Part shown: positions 8,101 through 18,734 of the stretch, piece after piece
Layout of the letters: every line of letters starts with the position of its first letter
Numbering within the stretch: position 1 is the first letter of the stretch
NCBI RefSeq assembly: GCF_014274465.1
Contig: NZ_CP060394.1
Coordinates: forward strand, 4,092,001-4,156,000
Source of the DNA: Alloacidobacterium dinghuense
GTDB lineage: Bacteria > Acidobacteriota > Terriglobia > Terriglobales > Acidobacteriaceae
DNA length: 64,000 bases
Direction: 5' to 3'
Translations under genes and position numbers: made by a program
The notes under the pieces: model-generated
Databases searched by the model: none
What the model was told of the DNA's origin: nothing
Seen by the model: only the letters and a program-made list of their open reading frames with translations

Positions 8101-9837
8101 ATGATCACTTTTCGTAAACCGATTGAAGATATTGAACGCCCACAGATGGAGGCCGATGTTGTCATCATCGGCGGGGGGCCGGCGGGGATGGCTTGTGCGC
8201 TGCGGCTTTCGCAGTTGATTGATGAGCACAATGCGCATCATCCGGACTCGCAGCTTTCGAAGGACAACGTCTACGTTCTCGAAAAGGCGCGCGAGGTGGG
8301 GCAGCATTGTTTATCCGGTGCGTTGCTTGATCCACGCTCGATGCGGGAGCTGCTGCCGGGATTCGAGTCGGAAGCGCCGCTCGATGCCGAGGTCACGAAG
8401 GAGTCGGTTTATTTCCTGAGCAAGGGCAACGCGCGAAAGTTTCCGATGGTTCCGCAGCCGCTGCGGGACCATGGCAATTACGTCATCTCGATTAACAAGT
8501 TTGTGAAGTGGCTCGGGCAGAAGGTCGAAGAGGCTGGCATTACGGTCTTTACGGGCTTCGCGGGCTCTGAGCTGCTTTTTGACGATGACAGTCGCGATGC
8601 CGAGATTGCGCGCGTGGCAGGAGTCCGTACCGATGATAAGGGTGTCGATAAGCAGGGGCAGCAGAAGTCGAATTTTGAGCCGGGATACGATCTGCGGGCG
8701 AAGATTACGATTCTGGCGGAGGGCACGCGTGGGAACTGCGCCAAACAGCTGATCGAGCGGCTCGGGCTTGAAGATTTTTACCACGCGCAGACGTATGGGG
8801 TCGGGATCAAGGAGCTTTGGGAGATTCCCGCTGGGCGTGTGGCCAAGGGTGAGGTGATTTACACGCTCGGTTATCCGCTGACGACGAAGGAATATGGCGG
8901 GGCTTGGATTTACGGCATCAGCGATACGCAGCTTTCGATCGGATATGTGACAGGGCTGGATTACGAGGATCCGCGGACCGATCCGCACCATGTGTTTCAG
9001 GATTTCAAGGAGCATCCGTTAGCGCGGAGGCTTCTTGAGGGCGGCAAGATGATTCGCTATGGAGCGAAGACGTTGCCCTATGGTGGATGGCTGACGATGC
9101 CGCGCATCTATGGCAATGGCTGGATGATTCTGGGCGACTCGGCGAGCTTCCTGAATTCGCAGCGGCTCAAGGGGATTCATCTGGCGATCAAGAGCGGGAT
9201 GCTGGCGGCCGAGACGGCGTTTGATGCTCTGCTTTCGGACGACAGCTCTGCCGATACGCTGAGCGAATACAAGACTTCGGTCGATAGAAGCTGGATCTAT
9301 GACGAGCTCTATCCGGTCAGGAATTTTCATCAGGCGTTTGAGCATGGGCTCTATGACGGGCTGGTGAAAGCCGGGATTCAACAGCTCATGCGCGGCGGCA
9401 ACCTAGGACCTGACTATAAGAATGAAGCAGGCTATCTGCGCATGAAACATGCGGATGCGTTGAGTCCGTATGGCGATGGGCGCGAGCATTTTCTTGGCAA
9501 TGCGAAAGGCGATGGCAAGTTGACGTTTGATCGCCTCACGGACGTCTACCACTCTGGCACGCGACACGATGACGATCAACCGGTGCATCTTGTCGTCAAG
9601 AATCTGGATATTTGTAACAGCCGCTGTGGCAAAGAATTTGGCAATCCGTGCCAGTATTTCTGTCCGGCTGCGGTGTATGAGATGGTTGAGTCGAGCGAAA
9701 CGCCTTCGGGCAAGCAGTTGCATATCAACTTTGCCAACTGCGTGCACTGCAAGACGTGCGACATCATGGATCCCTATCAGATCATCAACTGGGTACCTCC
9801 GGAAGGCGGAGGTGGCCCGAATTATGATTCAATGTAA
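8101..9837 (+). CDS. Electron transfer flavoprotein-ubiquinone oxidoreductase
   Basis: This 578-aa protein has the full ETF-QO layout. An FAD-binding fold opens with VVIIGGGPAGMACALRL (residues 17-33). A second FAD-contact segment, NGWMILGDSASFLNSQRLKG, holds the conserved GD. The C-terminal ferredoxin part has CGKEFGNPCQYFCP and NFANCVHCKTCD, the Cys ligands of one [4Fe-4S] cluster. The enzyme is a monotopic membrane protein that takes electrons from reduced EtfAB and reduces quinone. Its presence next to etfBA indicates a classical respiratory ETF chain rather than a bifurcating one. Length matches the family. Confidence 0.93.
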   Translation: MITFRKPIEDIERPQMEADVVIIGGGPAGMACALRLSQLIDEHNAHHPDSQLSKDNVYVLEKAREVGQHCLSGALLDPRSMRELLPGFESEAPLDAEVTKESVYFLSKGNARKFPMVPQPLRDHGNYVISINKFVKWLGQKVEEAGITVFTGFAGSELLFDDDSRDAEIARVAGVRTDDKGVDKQGQQKSNFEPGYDLRAKITILAEGTRGNCAKQLIERLGLEDFYHAQTYGVGIKELWEIPAGRVAKGEVIYTLGYPLTTKEYGGAWIYGISDTQLSIGYVTGLDYEDPRTDPHHVFQDFKEHPLARRLLEGGKMIRYGAKTLPYGGWLTMPRIYGNGWMILGDSASFLNSQRLKGIHLAIKSGMLAAETAFDALLSDDSSADTLSEYKTSVDRSWIYDELYPVRNFHQAFEHGLYDGLVKAGIQQLMRGGNLGPDYKNEAGYLRMKHADALSPYGDGREHFLGNAKGDGKLTFDRLTDVYHSGTRHDDDQPVHLVVKNLDICNSRCGKEFGNPCQYFCPAAVYEMVESSETPSGKQLHINFANCVHCKTCDIMDPYQIINWVPPEGGGGPNYDSM

Positions 9838-9841
9838 GCGA

Positions 9842-9875
9842 CGAATCCGGGCCTAAAGGCCTTGTTACGGATTCG
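9842..9875. repeat. Nested inverted repeat after the ETF-QO gene
   Basis: An outer stem CGAATCC/GGATTCG (9842-9848 with 9869-9875) encloses GGGCCTAAAGGCC (9849-9861). It begins 5 bases after the ETF-QO stop codon. The inner GGCCTxAAGGCC core recurs after ffh (17557-17576), so this is either a dispersed element or a terminator of the same design. No strong U-tract follows. Confidence 0.5.
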
Positions 9876-9948
9876 GGATGGTTTCCCAACTTCTACTCAT
9901 TCTTCGACCTGGCCAAGACTTTGCAGATTGCGTAACGAGCAGAGAATC

Positions 9949-10491
9949 ATGAGCTCCATCTTTCTTCGCATCGCAACTCCTGATGATGTTCCGGCGCTCC
10001 GCGAACTGATCGAGCATTCCGTGCGCGAGTTGCAGGCGGGCTGGTATACGCCGGAGCAGATTGAAGCTGCCGTGCACTCCGTCTTTGGAGTGGATCAGCA
10101 GCTTATCGATGACGGCACGTATTACGTCGCTGAGATCGGCGGACAGGTGGCTGGATGCGGAGGTTGGAGCAAGCGCGGCACGCTCTATGGAGCCAGCCAC
10201 TACGATCATTCGCGAAACGATGTAATGCTTGATCCTGCACGCGAGCCGGCACGTATCCGTGCCTTTTTTACCCACCCGAAGTATGCCCGTAAAGGGGTTG
10301 GGCGTGCCCTTCTTGAACGCTGCGAGGAAGAGGCACGCAAAGCTGGATTCCATAGTATGGAGATGGCTTCCACGTTGCCTGGAGTTCCCTTGTATGTTGC
10401 GCATGGATACGAGGCGCTTGAGACCTTCGACGTTCCTCTACCAGGCGGTCAATCCATCCAGGTGCGGCGGATGGCAAAGCGAATTACATAA
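9949..10491 (+). CDS. GNAT family N-acetyltransferase
   Basis: This 180-aa protein has a GNAT fold. Residues 1-60 form the first strand and helices (LRIATPDDVPALRELIEHS), and the acetyl-CoA loop is HPKYARKGVGRALLERC (R-x-x-G-x-G/A type). ATG 9949 is chosen because the upstream frame to 9862 lies in the repeat-containing spacer. It transfers an acetyl group from acetyl-CoA to an unknown amine substrate. It ends 29 bp before the convergent moaA gene. Confidence 0.85.
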   Translation: MSSIFLRIATPDDVPALRELIEHSVRELQAGWYTPEQIEAAVHSVFGVDQQLIDDGTYYVAEIGGQVAGCGGWSKRGTLYGASHYDHSRNDVMLDPAREPARIRAFFTHPKYARKGVGRALLERCEEEARKAGFHSMEMASTLPGVPLYVAHGYEALETFDVPLPGGQSIQVRRMAKRIT

Positions 10492-10520
10492 CCGATGCAC
10501 TGATCGGGCAAAGAAAGTGA

Positions 10521-11567
10521 TCAGCCGCCGATGTGCACCATGCTGCGCGATGGCTTGAGGAAATCCGGCTCGCCGATATGGTGGCGCGCCTCTTTCCGCT
10601 CTACTGTGGAGCGGATAAAAGTGGCAACCTCGTCGTCCGTTGCACCGCGGAGCATGCGCCCGTAGAGGTCGTGATCAAACTGTGAGAACAGGCAGGTACG
10701 GATTTTGCCGTCTGAGGTGAGGCGGATTCGGCTGCAGTGGCCACAGAATGCCTGAGAGACAGGGGCGATGATGCCGATCTCGCCGATGCCATCATCGAAG
10801 GTATAGCGCTGCGCTGTTTCACTGAGTGTATTTGCTCGCAAAGGAACAACGGGGCGGAACGTGCTGAGACGATTCAACAATTCCCGCACTGGGATAACAG
10901 ATTCTGGTGTCCAGAGGCGATCCTCTTCAAGCGGCATGAATTCAATAAAGCGGACGATCACATCTTCATCGCGTGCGAATCTTGCGAAGGGGGCGATCTG
11001 GTCCTCGTTGAAGCCGCGCAGGAGAACGCAGTTTACTTTCACCGGGCCAAGGCCAACACGCTGTGCCGCGCGGATCCCGGCGCGTACTCTGTCAAAGCTG
11101 CCAGGCACGCGCGTGATGCGTGCAAAGATGTCTGGATCAACCGCGTCCATGCTGACGGTGACACGTGTGAGGCCGGCATCCTTGAGCGTCTGCGCCATAT
11201 CAGCCAGCAAATGCCCGTTCGTCGTCAGAGCCAGATCGAGGGACTCGCCATCAACTGTCTTTAATTTGGCAAGTTCGCGGATGAGGTCCGGCAAGCCCTT
11301 GCGCAGCAGCGGCTCACCGCCGGTAAGCCTCACTTTTTCGATTCCAAGATCTACAAAGATGCGCACGATGCGCAGGTAGTCGGCGATGGGAAGCTCAGCA
11401 TATTGGGCACCGTCGTTGCCTGTCCGGCAATAAACACACTTGTAGTTGCAGCGATCTGTCACGGATACGCGCAGATCAGTAATGGCGCGACCGTGCTTGT
11501 CTGTAAGTCGCGAATCGTCATTCGCCTGGGTCTGATTAAGGTCGAAAGTGGGCAGGGACACGACCAT
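10521..11567 (-). CDS. moaA: GTP 3',8-cyclase MoaA
   Basis: This 348-aa radical SAM enzyme has its first cluster in SVTDRCNYKCVYC (Cys 40, 44, 47) and the C-terminal second cluster CGHCSRIRLTSDGKIRTC. LTGGEPLL is the SAM-binding GGE motif. The protein ends in two glycines (MVHIGG), the conserved tail that inserts into the active site. MoaA converts GTP into 3',8-cyclo-GTP, the first step of molybdenum cofactor synthesis in the cytoplasm. No other moa genes are in the window. It converges on the GNAT gene. Confidence 0.94.
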   Translation of the reverse strand: MVVSLPTFDLNQTQANDDSRLTDKHGRAITDLRVSVTDRCNYKCVYCRTGNDGAQYAELPIADYLRIVRIFVDLGIEKVRLTGGEPLLRKGLPDLIRELAKLKTVDGESLDLALTTNGHLLADMAQTLKDAGLTRVTVSMDAVDPDIFARITRVPGSFDRVRAGIRAAQRVGLGPVKVNCVLLRGFNEDQIAPFARFARDEDVIVRFIEFMPLEEDRLWTPESVIPVRELLNRLSTFRPVVPLRANTLSETAQRYTFDDGIGEIGIIAPVSQAFCGHCSRIRLTSDGKIRTCLFSQFDHDLYGRMLRGATDDEVATFIRSTVERKEARHHIGEPDFLKPSRSMVHIGG

Positions 11568-11618
11568 TCTTGCTGTTTCCTAGTCTATTCGATGCACGAG
11601 TTTGAGGCTAGATACAGG

Positions 11619-12617
11619 CTATCGCGCTGGCTGGATTGGAGTGAGGCTATTTTTGTTCTCCGGTGAGGTGGGGTCGACGCCAAAATCCCACACATCCAGG
11701 TTCACTTCCTGTTGCGAAAGCACTTCCATAAGCGCATATTCTCCGAAACTTAGTGGTTCCTTGGGCACGACCTTCATCCAGCGACTACCGGGCAGAATCT
11801 GTGTCGTGGTTTCGACGATGTTTTCTGAATGGGAGATCTTGCCCAGCATGCTGATGTTCATCGCCGCGACGACGCGCAGATTGCGCCGTCCCTGCACGCG
11901 CACGATCACATAGTGACTGGTCGGGGAACTGTAGTTGTTCTTGTCCTTTTCTTTTGAACTTGCACCGTGCGTGTCGACTTTCAGGGCTTCTTCTGGAGCC
12001 TCGTTTCCGTCGTTGACATCGAGACTGACGTAGATCTCAGGCTGGTTCACATGCAGCTGAAATTTCGAGCGGGCTCCGTCGATCTGGATGAGCTGCTTTG
12101 AACCGCCCATGGGATTGACGGCGGCCTTCAAGACGTTGTGACCGAGCGCCTTGTTGAGGTCACCATTGCTTTGTTGCAGTTTGACCAATTCAGGCGTGCC
12201 CTGGAAGGTATCCAGAACCCAGACACCACTCTCGTCCGGCAGCCGCAACCCCTTGGAGACAAATGGCATTCGCGCCAATTCTGCGGCGCGCTCCGCACGT
12301 TCTTCCTTGTCAATTTCGGCTGCGTCGCCCTGTTCGGCTTTCTCGCGGGCCGCTTCGGCAGCCGCCAGCGCGCCTGGCTCGTGCTCTTTGTTCCACTTGT
12401 CAGTCGCCGGCCAATCGATCAGATCTTTGGGAATCTCTTCCCATTCGCCGCCACGTTCGGCACTTTTGTAACGGACGCGGTCGCCTACAATCTGATATTG
12501 CGACACGACCTGGTAAGAACCATCCTTCAGGATGAGCCGCTTGTTCGCATTCTGGGAGAGAGCAGGCAGTGCGCAAAGCACCAGAAATGCGAGCAGGATG
12601 GAAGCCAGACCTTTCAT
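11619..12617 (-). CDS. Secreted hypothetical protein
   Basis: This protein of about 332 aa begins with a signal peptide (MKGLASILLAFLVLCALPALS, cleavage after about residue 21). ATG 12617 is preferred over ATG 12656 for that reason. The mature protein starts with NKRLILKDGSYQVVSQYQ and a Trp-containing stretch, has an acidic, Ala/Glu-rich probable helix (residues about 75-105), and then a beta-rich body. I have the impression that proteins with this opening are common in acidobacteria but know no function. It is likely periplasmic or surface-exposed. Confidence 0.8.
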   Translation of the reverse strand: MKGLASILLAFLVLCALPALSQNANKRLILKDGSYQVVSQYQIVGDRVRYKSAERGGEWEEIPKDLIDWPATDKWNKEHEPGALAAAEAAREKAEQGDAAEIDKEERAERAAELARMPFVSKGLRLPDESGVWVLDTFQGTPELVKLQQSNGDLNKALGHNVLKAAVNPMGGSKQLIQIDGARSKFQLHVNQPEIYVSLDVNDGNEAPEEALKVDTHGASSKEKDKNNYSSPTSHYVIVRVQGRRNLRVVAAMNISMLGKISHSENIVETTTQILPGSRWMKVVPKEPLSFGEYALMEVLSQQEVNLDVWDFGVDPTSPENKNSLTPIQPAR

Positions 12618-12784
12618 AGTGCGTCTTTTAGACGAAATTGCGGTGAGCGGCGTCACTTGTGTCCCTGTTATATCTCACAAAATGACTTAGGGTTTTATCG
12701 ATCTTTAGACCGGGTAGGATGCAAGTCCAAGTATTTAAAGCTTTGGTTCGTGGCGATTCCTTCGGCCTCTATCTTTCTTATTAA

Positions 12785-14497
<1,713 letters not shown>

Positions 14498-14561
14498 GCA
14501 GATCAGAAATTATTTGCTGATTTGAAGCCCACATTCTGGAACAGCGCCATCTAAAGCTCCC

Positions 14562-15227
14562 ATGAGCATCGTACCCATTCTGGATCCTGTGGAAACACCG
14601 AGAAAATCGAGCGCAGGTAAGGTTCTGCTTGCTCTCTTCCTCGGACTGATTCTTGGCGCGGCTGCCCTCGTGTGGTTTGTGCGGCATGCAACGAATGGCT
14701 TATGGAACGAGATTGCGGCCAAGGTCACGGGACGCAGTCTATCGCTTGACTCCTCCCTTCCTACTGTCATCGAGAAAATCCAGCAGCTGCAACGGCTGGA
14801 GGCGGTCGTTTACACGATGGACAAGGTCGTCGAAGGCTCGCGCGAAAATGCGTACCTGCCGAGTTTTCTGGCTGGCGACAAGCTTTTGCTCGTAGTGCAT
14901 GGCCAGACGATTGCCGGAATTGATCTCAGCAAGTTCAAACCCAGCGATATTCAAATCGATGGCCGAGCCGTGCGCGTGCATCTACCGGAGCCCGAGGTCT
15001 TCACCACCACAATCGACAACTCGAAAACCCGGGTCTACTCACGCGAGACAGGCCTGCTTGTCGGGGCTGATCCGAATCTTGAAAGTGAAGTGCGTGCCCG
15101 TGCTCAGCAGGACCTGCAGCAGGCGGCAGTCGATGACGGAATACTGAATACTGCCCGCAAGAACGCCGCTGCGACTGTCACGACCTTGCTGCTCGGTTTA
15201 GGTTTCGAGACCGTTCAGGTCACATAG
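14562..15227 (+). CDS. DUF4230 domain membrane-anchored protein
   Basis: This 221-aa protein has one N-terminal transmembrane helix (about residues 21-41) followed by a DUF4230-type domain. Recognisable segments are the coiled stretch LQRLEAVVYTMDKVVEG, VVHGQTIAGIDLSKF and VHLPEPEVFTTTIDN. The domain is probably outside the cytoplasmic membrane. Function is unknown. It follows pyrG by 64 bp on the same strand. Confidence 0.8.
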   Translation: MSIVPILDPVETPRKSSAGKVLLALFLGLILGAAALVWFVRHATNGLWNEIAAKVTGRSLSLDSSLPTVIEKIQQLQRLEAVVYTMDKVVEGSRENAYLPSFLAGDKLLLVVHGQTIAGIDLSKFKPSDIQIDGRAVRVHLPEPEVFTTTIDNSKTRVYSRETGLLVGADPNLESEVRARAQQDLQQAAVDDGILNTARKNAAATVTTLLLGLGFETVQVT

Positions 15228-15271
15228 CGGCACTTGCTGTTACGATTCGTGCTACTTCAAGCGAAATTGCC

Positions 15272-16051
15272 TTAGACGATTGACTTGACAACGCCGCCAT
15301 CGACGCGAATGGCAGACCCTGTCGTTCCGGACGCCGCTTCACTGCAGAGAAACACGACCATCGCGGCAATCTCATCGATTGTTTCAAAGCGCTTCAGCAG
15401 GCTGGTTGGGCGCACGTGCTCAAAAAAGTCGCGGGCTACGTCTTCTTTGGTCTTGCCCTGCTGGCTCGCCAGACCTTCCACGAAGGTTGAGACTCCCTCG
15501 CTTTCCGTTGGCCCTGCGAGAACTGAGTTGACGGTAACGCCGCTGGCGGGGAAAGACTCGGCGATGCCGCGAGCGACCGCGAGTTGGGCGGTCTTTGTCA
15601 TCCCATAGTGCACCATTTCAGCGGGAATCTGCAGTGCAGATTCGCTGGAGATGAAGATGATCCGTCCCCACTTCTTCTGGAGCATTCCGGGCAGGTAATG
15701 GCGCGTAATGCGGACTCCGGAGAGCACATTGGCCTCGAAGAAACGCGTCCATTCCGCATCCTCGATGTCGAGGAAAGGCTTTGCCTCAAAGATTCCGAGA
15801 TTATTTACCACGATGTCGAGGTCTTTGACCCTGGCGAAGAGCCTCTCTGAGCCTTCCTTGGTGGTGAGATCGGCGGCGATTCCGTCGACTTTGCCCTCAA
15901 TCTCGCTTACGGCTCGGTTCACGCGCTCTTCGGTGCGGCCATTGACGTAGACGAACGCTCCCTCCCGCGCCAGCTGCTTCGCGATGGCGAAGCCGATTCC
16001 CGCGGTGGAACCCGTAACTAACGCTCTCTTGTGCTTTAAGCCCAAATCCAT
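15272..16051 (-). CDS. SDR family NAD(P)-dependent oxidoreductase
   Basis: This 259-aa short-chain dehydrogenase has the classical motifs: TGSTAGIGFAIA (cofactor-binding TGxxxGIG, residues 13-24), NNLGIF (a variant NNAG), a catalytic Ser in FISSESA, and Tyr-x3-Lys in HYGMTKTAQ. The C-terminus IRVDGG is also typical. The substrate cannot be predicted. It is divergent from ffh, with about 90 bp between the starts. Confidence 0.88.
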   Translation of the reverse strand: MDLGLKHKRALVTGSTAGIGFAIAKQLAREGAFVYVNGRTEERVNRAVSEIEGKVDGIAADLTTKEGSERLFARVKDLDIVVNNLGIFEAKPFLDIEDAEWTRFFEANVLSGVRITRHYLPGMLQKKWGRIIFISSESALQIPAEMVHYGMTKTAQLAVARGIAESFPASGVTVNSVLAGPTESEGVSTFVEGLASQQGKTKEDVARDFFEHVRPTSLLKRFETIDEIAAMVVFLCSEAASGTTGSAIRVDGGVVKSIV

Positions 16052-16141
16052 AGCTCGCTCCTGTTGATTCTCGTAGCAGTAGATTCAGCAGACAAGCGGG
16101 GAGATGCAGGGCAGAGCCGCTGGTAAACTAGACGAGAAGCT

Positions 16142-17515
16142 ATGTTTGAAAATCTTTCAGAAAAACTGCAGCGCGCGTTTAAGAACCTTCGCGGGCAGGG
16201 CACCATCTCCGAGGAGAATATCGGCGAGGCCCTGCGCGAGATCCGCGTTGGGCTGCTCGAGGCCGACGTCAACCTCAACGTCGTCAAGGACCTGATCGAG
16301 CACATCCGGGCCAAAGCTGTCGGGCAGGAAGTGATGACAGCGCTGTCTCCGACCGAGCAGGTCATCAAGATCGTGCGCGATGAGCTGATCGCTCTGCTGG
16401 GCAAGGATACGGCGCGGTTTCAGTTTGCCTCGAAGCCACCGACGGTCATTCTTATGGCTGGCTTGCAGGGTTCCGGTAAAACAACGACTTCTGGCAAGCT
16501 GGCGGCGTGGCTGCAAAAGGGCGGACATCGGCCGATGCTTGTTTCCGTTGACGTGTATCGCCCTGCGGCGCGTGAGCAGCTGAAGGTTGTGGCCAAGTCG
16601 ATCAAGGCCAATCTCTATGAAGGCGATACAAAGGGCGAGGTTGCCGGAACTCCGCTGGTGGAGCGGTTGGCGAAAGAGGCGCGGCGTGAGGCAGTTATTT
16701 CGGGTTGCGACACGCTGATTGTCGACACCGCAGGTCGTCTGCATATCGATGAGGATCTGATGGGCGAGATGGAGTCGCTCAAGAAGCTGCTCTCGCCACA
16801 GGAGATTCTGTTCATCGCCGACTCGATGACGGGGCAGGACGCCGTTAAATCCGCAGACGAGTTCCATAAGCGGCTGGCTTTGACGGGTATCATTCTGACC
16901 AAGATGGATGGCGATGCTCGCGGCGGCGCGGCGCTGTCGATTCGGCATGTGACCGGACAGCCGGTGAAGTTCATCGGCATGGGCGAGAAGCCGGATGCGT
17001 TTGAGCCGTTCCATCCGGACCGCATTGTGAGCCGCATTCTCGGCATGGGCGACATCATGACGCTCATCGAGAAGGCAGAAGAGAAGCTGGATCGCAAGAA
17101 GTCTGAGGAGTTTGCGCGCAAGGCACTCTCAGGCGATGGATTCTCGCTGGAAGACTTTCGCGACCAACTGCGGCAGATCCGCAAGCTCGGGTCGCTGCAG
17201 AGCATTATGAAGATGCTTCCTTCGGTCGGACCTTTGGCTGGCATGCAGCAGATGGCCGATCAGGTGGATGAGAAGCAGTTTGTTCGCGTCGAAGCGATCA
17301 TCAACTCGATGACGCAGAAGGAACGGAACAATCACGAGATCATCTCGGGCAGTCGGCGGAAGCGGATTGCGAATGGTTCTGGAACAACTGTGCAGGAAGT
17401 GAATCAGCTTCTGCGGCAATACGCGCAGATGCGAAAGATGTTCAAGAACGTCGGTAAAGGTGGAATGTTGCAGCGCCGCGCGATGGGGATGTTGGGCGGA
17501 ATGCGCGGACGGTAG
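16142..17515 (+). CDS. ffh: Signal recognition particle protein Ffh
   Basis: This 457-aa GTPase has the N-domain at residues 1-90 and the G-domain with GLQGSGKTTTSGKLA (P-loop), SVDVYRPAA, DTAGRLHIDE and TKMDGDARGGAALS. A Met-rich M-domain (GDIMTLIEKAEE onward, ending MLGGMRGR) binds 4.5S RNA and signal sequences. Ffh delivers nascent membrane and secreted proteins to FtsY and SecYEG. It is complete and of normal length. Confidence 0.97.
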   Translation: MFENLSEKLQRAFKNLRGQGTISEENIGEALREIRVGLLEADVNLNVVKDLIEHIRAKAVGQEVMTALSPTEQVIKIVRDELIALLGKDTARFQFASKPPTVILMAGLQGSGKTTTSGKLAAWLQKGGHRPMLVSVDVYRPAAREQLKVVAKSIKANLYEGDTKGEVAGTPLVERLAKEARREAVISGCDTLIVDTAGRLHIDEDLMGEMESLKKLLSPQEILFIADSMTGQDAVKSADEFHKRLALTGIILTKMDGDARGGAALSIRHVTGQPVKFIGMGEKPDAFEPFHPDRIVSRILGMGDIMTLIEKAEEKLDRKKSEEFARKALSGDGFSLEDFRDQLRQIRKLGSLQSIMKMLPSVGPLAGMQQMADQVDEKQFVRVEAIINSMTQKERNNHEIISGSRRKRIANGSGTTVQEVNQLLRQYAQMRKMFKNVGKGGMLQRRAMGMLGGMRGR

Positions 17516-17523
17516 TTGAAACC

Positions 17524-17576
17524 GGGGCTAAAGCCCTTTCTTAACGTTCCCTAATTCACCGGCCTGAAGGCCGGTG
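17524..17576 (+). terminator. Tandem hairpins after ffh
   Basis: GGGC-TAAA-GCCC at 17525-17536, followed by TTTCTT, resembles a short intrinsic terminator for ffh. A second perfect 8-bp stem, CACCGGCC-TGAA-GGCCGGTG, spans 17557-17576. The GGCCTxAAGGCC core matches the element at 9849-9861, so the second hairpin may be a repeat copy rather than a terminator. Confidence 0.5.
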
Positions 17577-17654
17577 CTTCTACCCAGCCTTGGCCAAGAT
17601 TAGCGGCAAAATATGGCCATTTTCGCGGGTTTAAGTTCGATTTTTTTGGCACTT

Positions 17655-18314
17655 ATGATTGACCTCGATCACCGTTTACAGGATCAGCTCGACGAGATTA
17701 CCACCAACACGCGCAACCTTGTTCAGCCGGAGCGGCTGGCCATCAGCGAGCATGCTGTAGAAGATCTTTTTGCGAGTGGGATCGAGGAGCGGATTCTTCC
17801 GGTTGGAGCGAAGGCTCCGGAGTTTGCCCTGCCGGATGCTTCGGGGCGGCTGGTGCGCTCGTCTGATCTGCTGGCGCTTGGGCCGCTGGTAATCAACTTC
17901 TTCCGCGGGCGCTGGTGTCCTTACTGCATGACGGAGTTGGAAGCCTGGCGCGATCTTTATCCCGTGGTCCGGGAACACGGTGCGTTGCTGGTTGGGATTT
18001 CTCCGCAGATGGCACGACAGAGCGACTTTACCGCTGGACAGCACGGGATTCCCTTCCCGTTGCTGCATGACTCGCATTGCGACGTGGCGCAGCATTTCGG
18101 GATTGCGTACAAGGTTCCTCCGTTCCACCAGAAATACTTCCGCAGCATTCTGGTGAATATTCCATTCATGAACGGGGATGAGAGCTGGATGCTGCCTCTG
18201 CCTGCTACCTATGTGCTTGCGCAGGACGGTACGATCCTCTTTGCCGAGGCGCATGCCGATTTCCGGGTTCGTCCTGAACCGGGCGAGCTTTGGAAGTACC
18301 TGCCTCCGCGGTAG
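17655..18314 (+). CDS. Peroxiredoxin-like (AhpC/TSA family) protein
   Basis: This 219-aa thioredoxin-fold protein has residues 1-45 forming a helical N-terminal extension, then APEFALPDASGRLVRSSDLL, and the active-site region FFRGRWCPYC with a CxxC pair at the end of the first strand. The CPYC pair is unlike the single peroxidatic Cys of classical 2-Cys enzymes and is typical of peroxiredoxin-like proteins close to the Bcp/redoxin group. The likely role is thiol-dependent peroxide reduction in the cytoplasm. ATG 17655 is preferred over TTG 17613, but no good Shine-Dalgarno marks either. Confidence 0.82.
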   Translation: MIDLDHRLQDQLDEITTNTRNLVQPERLAISEHAVEDLFASGIEERILPVGAKAPEFALPDASGRLVRSSDLLALGPLVINFFRGRWCPYCMTELEAWRDLYPVVREHGALLVGISPQMARQSDFTAGQHGIPFPLLHDSHCDVAQHFGIAYKVPPFHQKYFRSILVNIPFMNGDESWMLPLPATYVLAQDGTILFAEAHADFRVRPEPGELWKYLPPR

Positions 18315-18734
18315 CTACCCCTCCCCCTTTGTTACTGGTACCCTCCTTTATTTTCAATGACTTGCGCGGGGATCATCCCTCGCTAACCCGCTGATTTCAT
18401 TCGGCTTAGGTCGATTCTAGTGTTTTCAATCACTTAGCGAGGGATCCCTTACCTGAAAAGTGAAACGCCCGCTTCAGGAGCGGGCGTTGATCGTGAAAAG
18501 TTCTTCTATTTCTATGATAGCAATTTTCGCGAAATAGTACGCCAGCTGGGTTCGTCGTAGAAGTCGTTCGGTTTCATTCATTTAACTGAGGTTGCATGTG
18601 TTCAGAGACTTGACAAGTTCGGCTGTGGAAAAGATGGCCATCTGGTTTATGAAGCCCGGTTTCTCGGACGACTCGTCGGACGCAACCCCAACCGCCATCG
18701 AGTTGTAACCAGATGAATTGCCTCCCGGCTGCGA
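18315..18734. other. Intergenic region with direct repeat and hairpin
   Basis: No gene is seen in these 420 bases. They hold C-rich tracts (CCCCTCCCCC at about 18318), two 24-base imperfect direct repeats (18351-18374 and 18423-18446, sharing TTTTCAAT, ACTT and GGGxATC) and a strong 10-bp hairpin at 18464-18488. I associate this composition with terriglobial intergenic repeats. Confidence 0.5.
18464..18488. terminator. Strong GC hairpin downstream of the peroxiredoxin and ggt genes
   Basis: AACGCCCGCT, loop TCAGG, AGCGGGCGTT forms a 10-bp perfect stem between convergent genes. On the plus strand TTGATC follows, so the U-tract is weak. It resembles the isolated hairpin at 22351-22377. Confidence 0.45.
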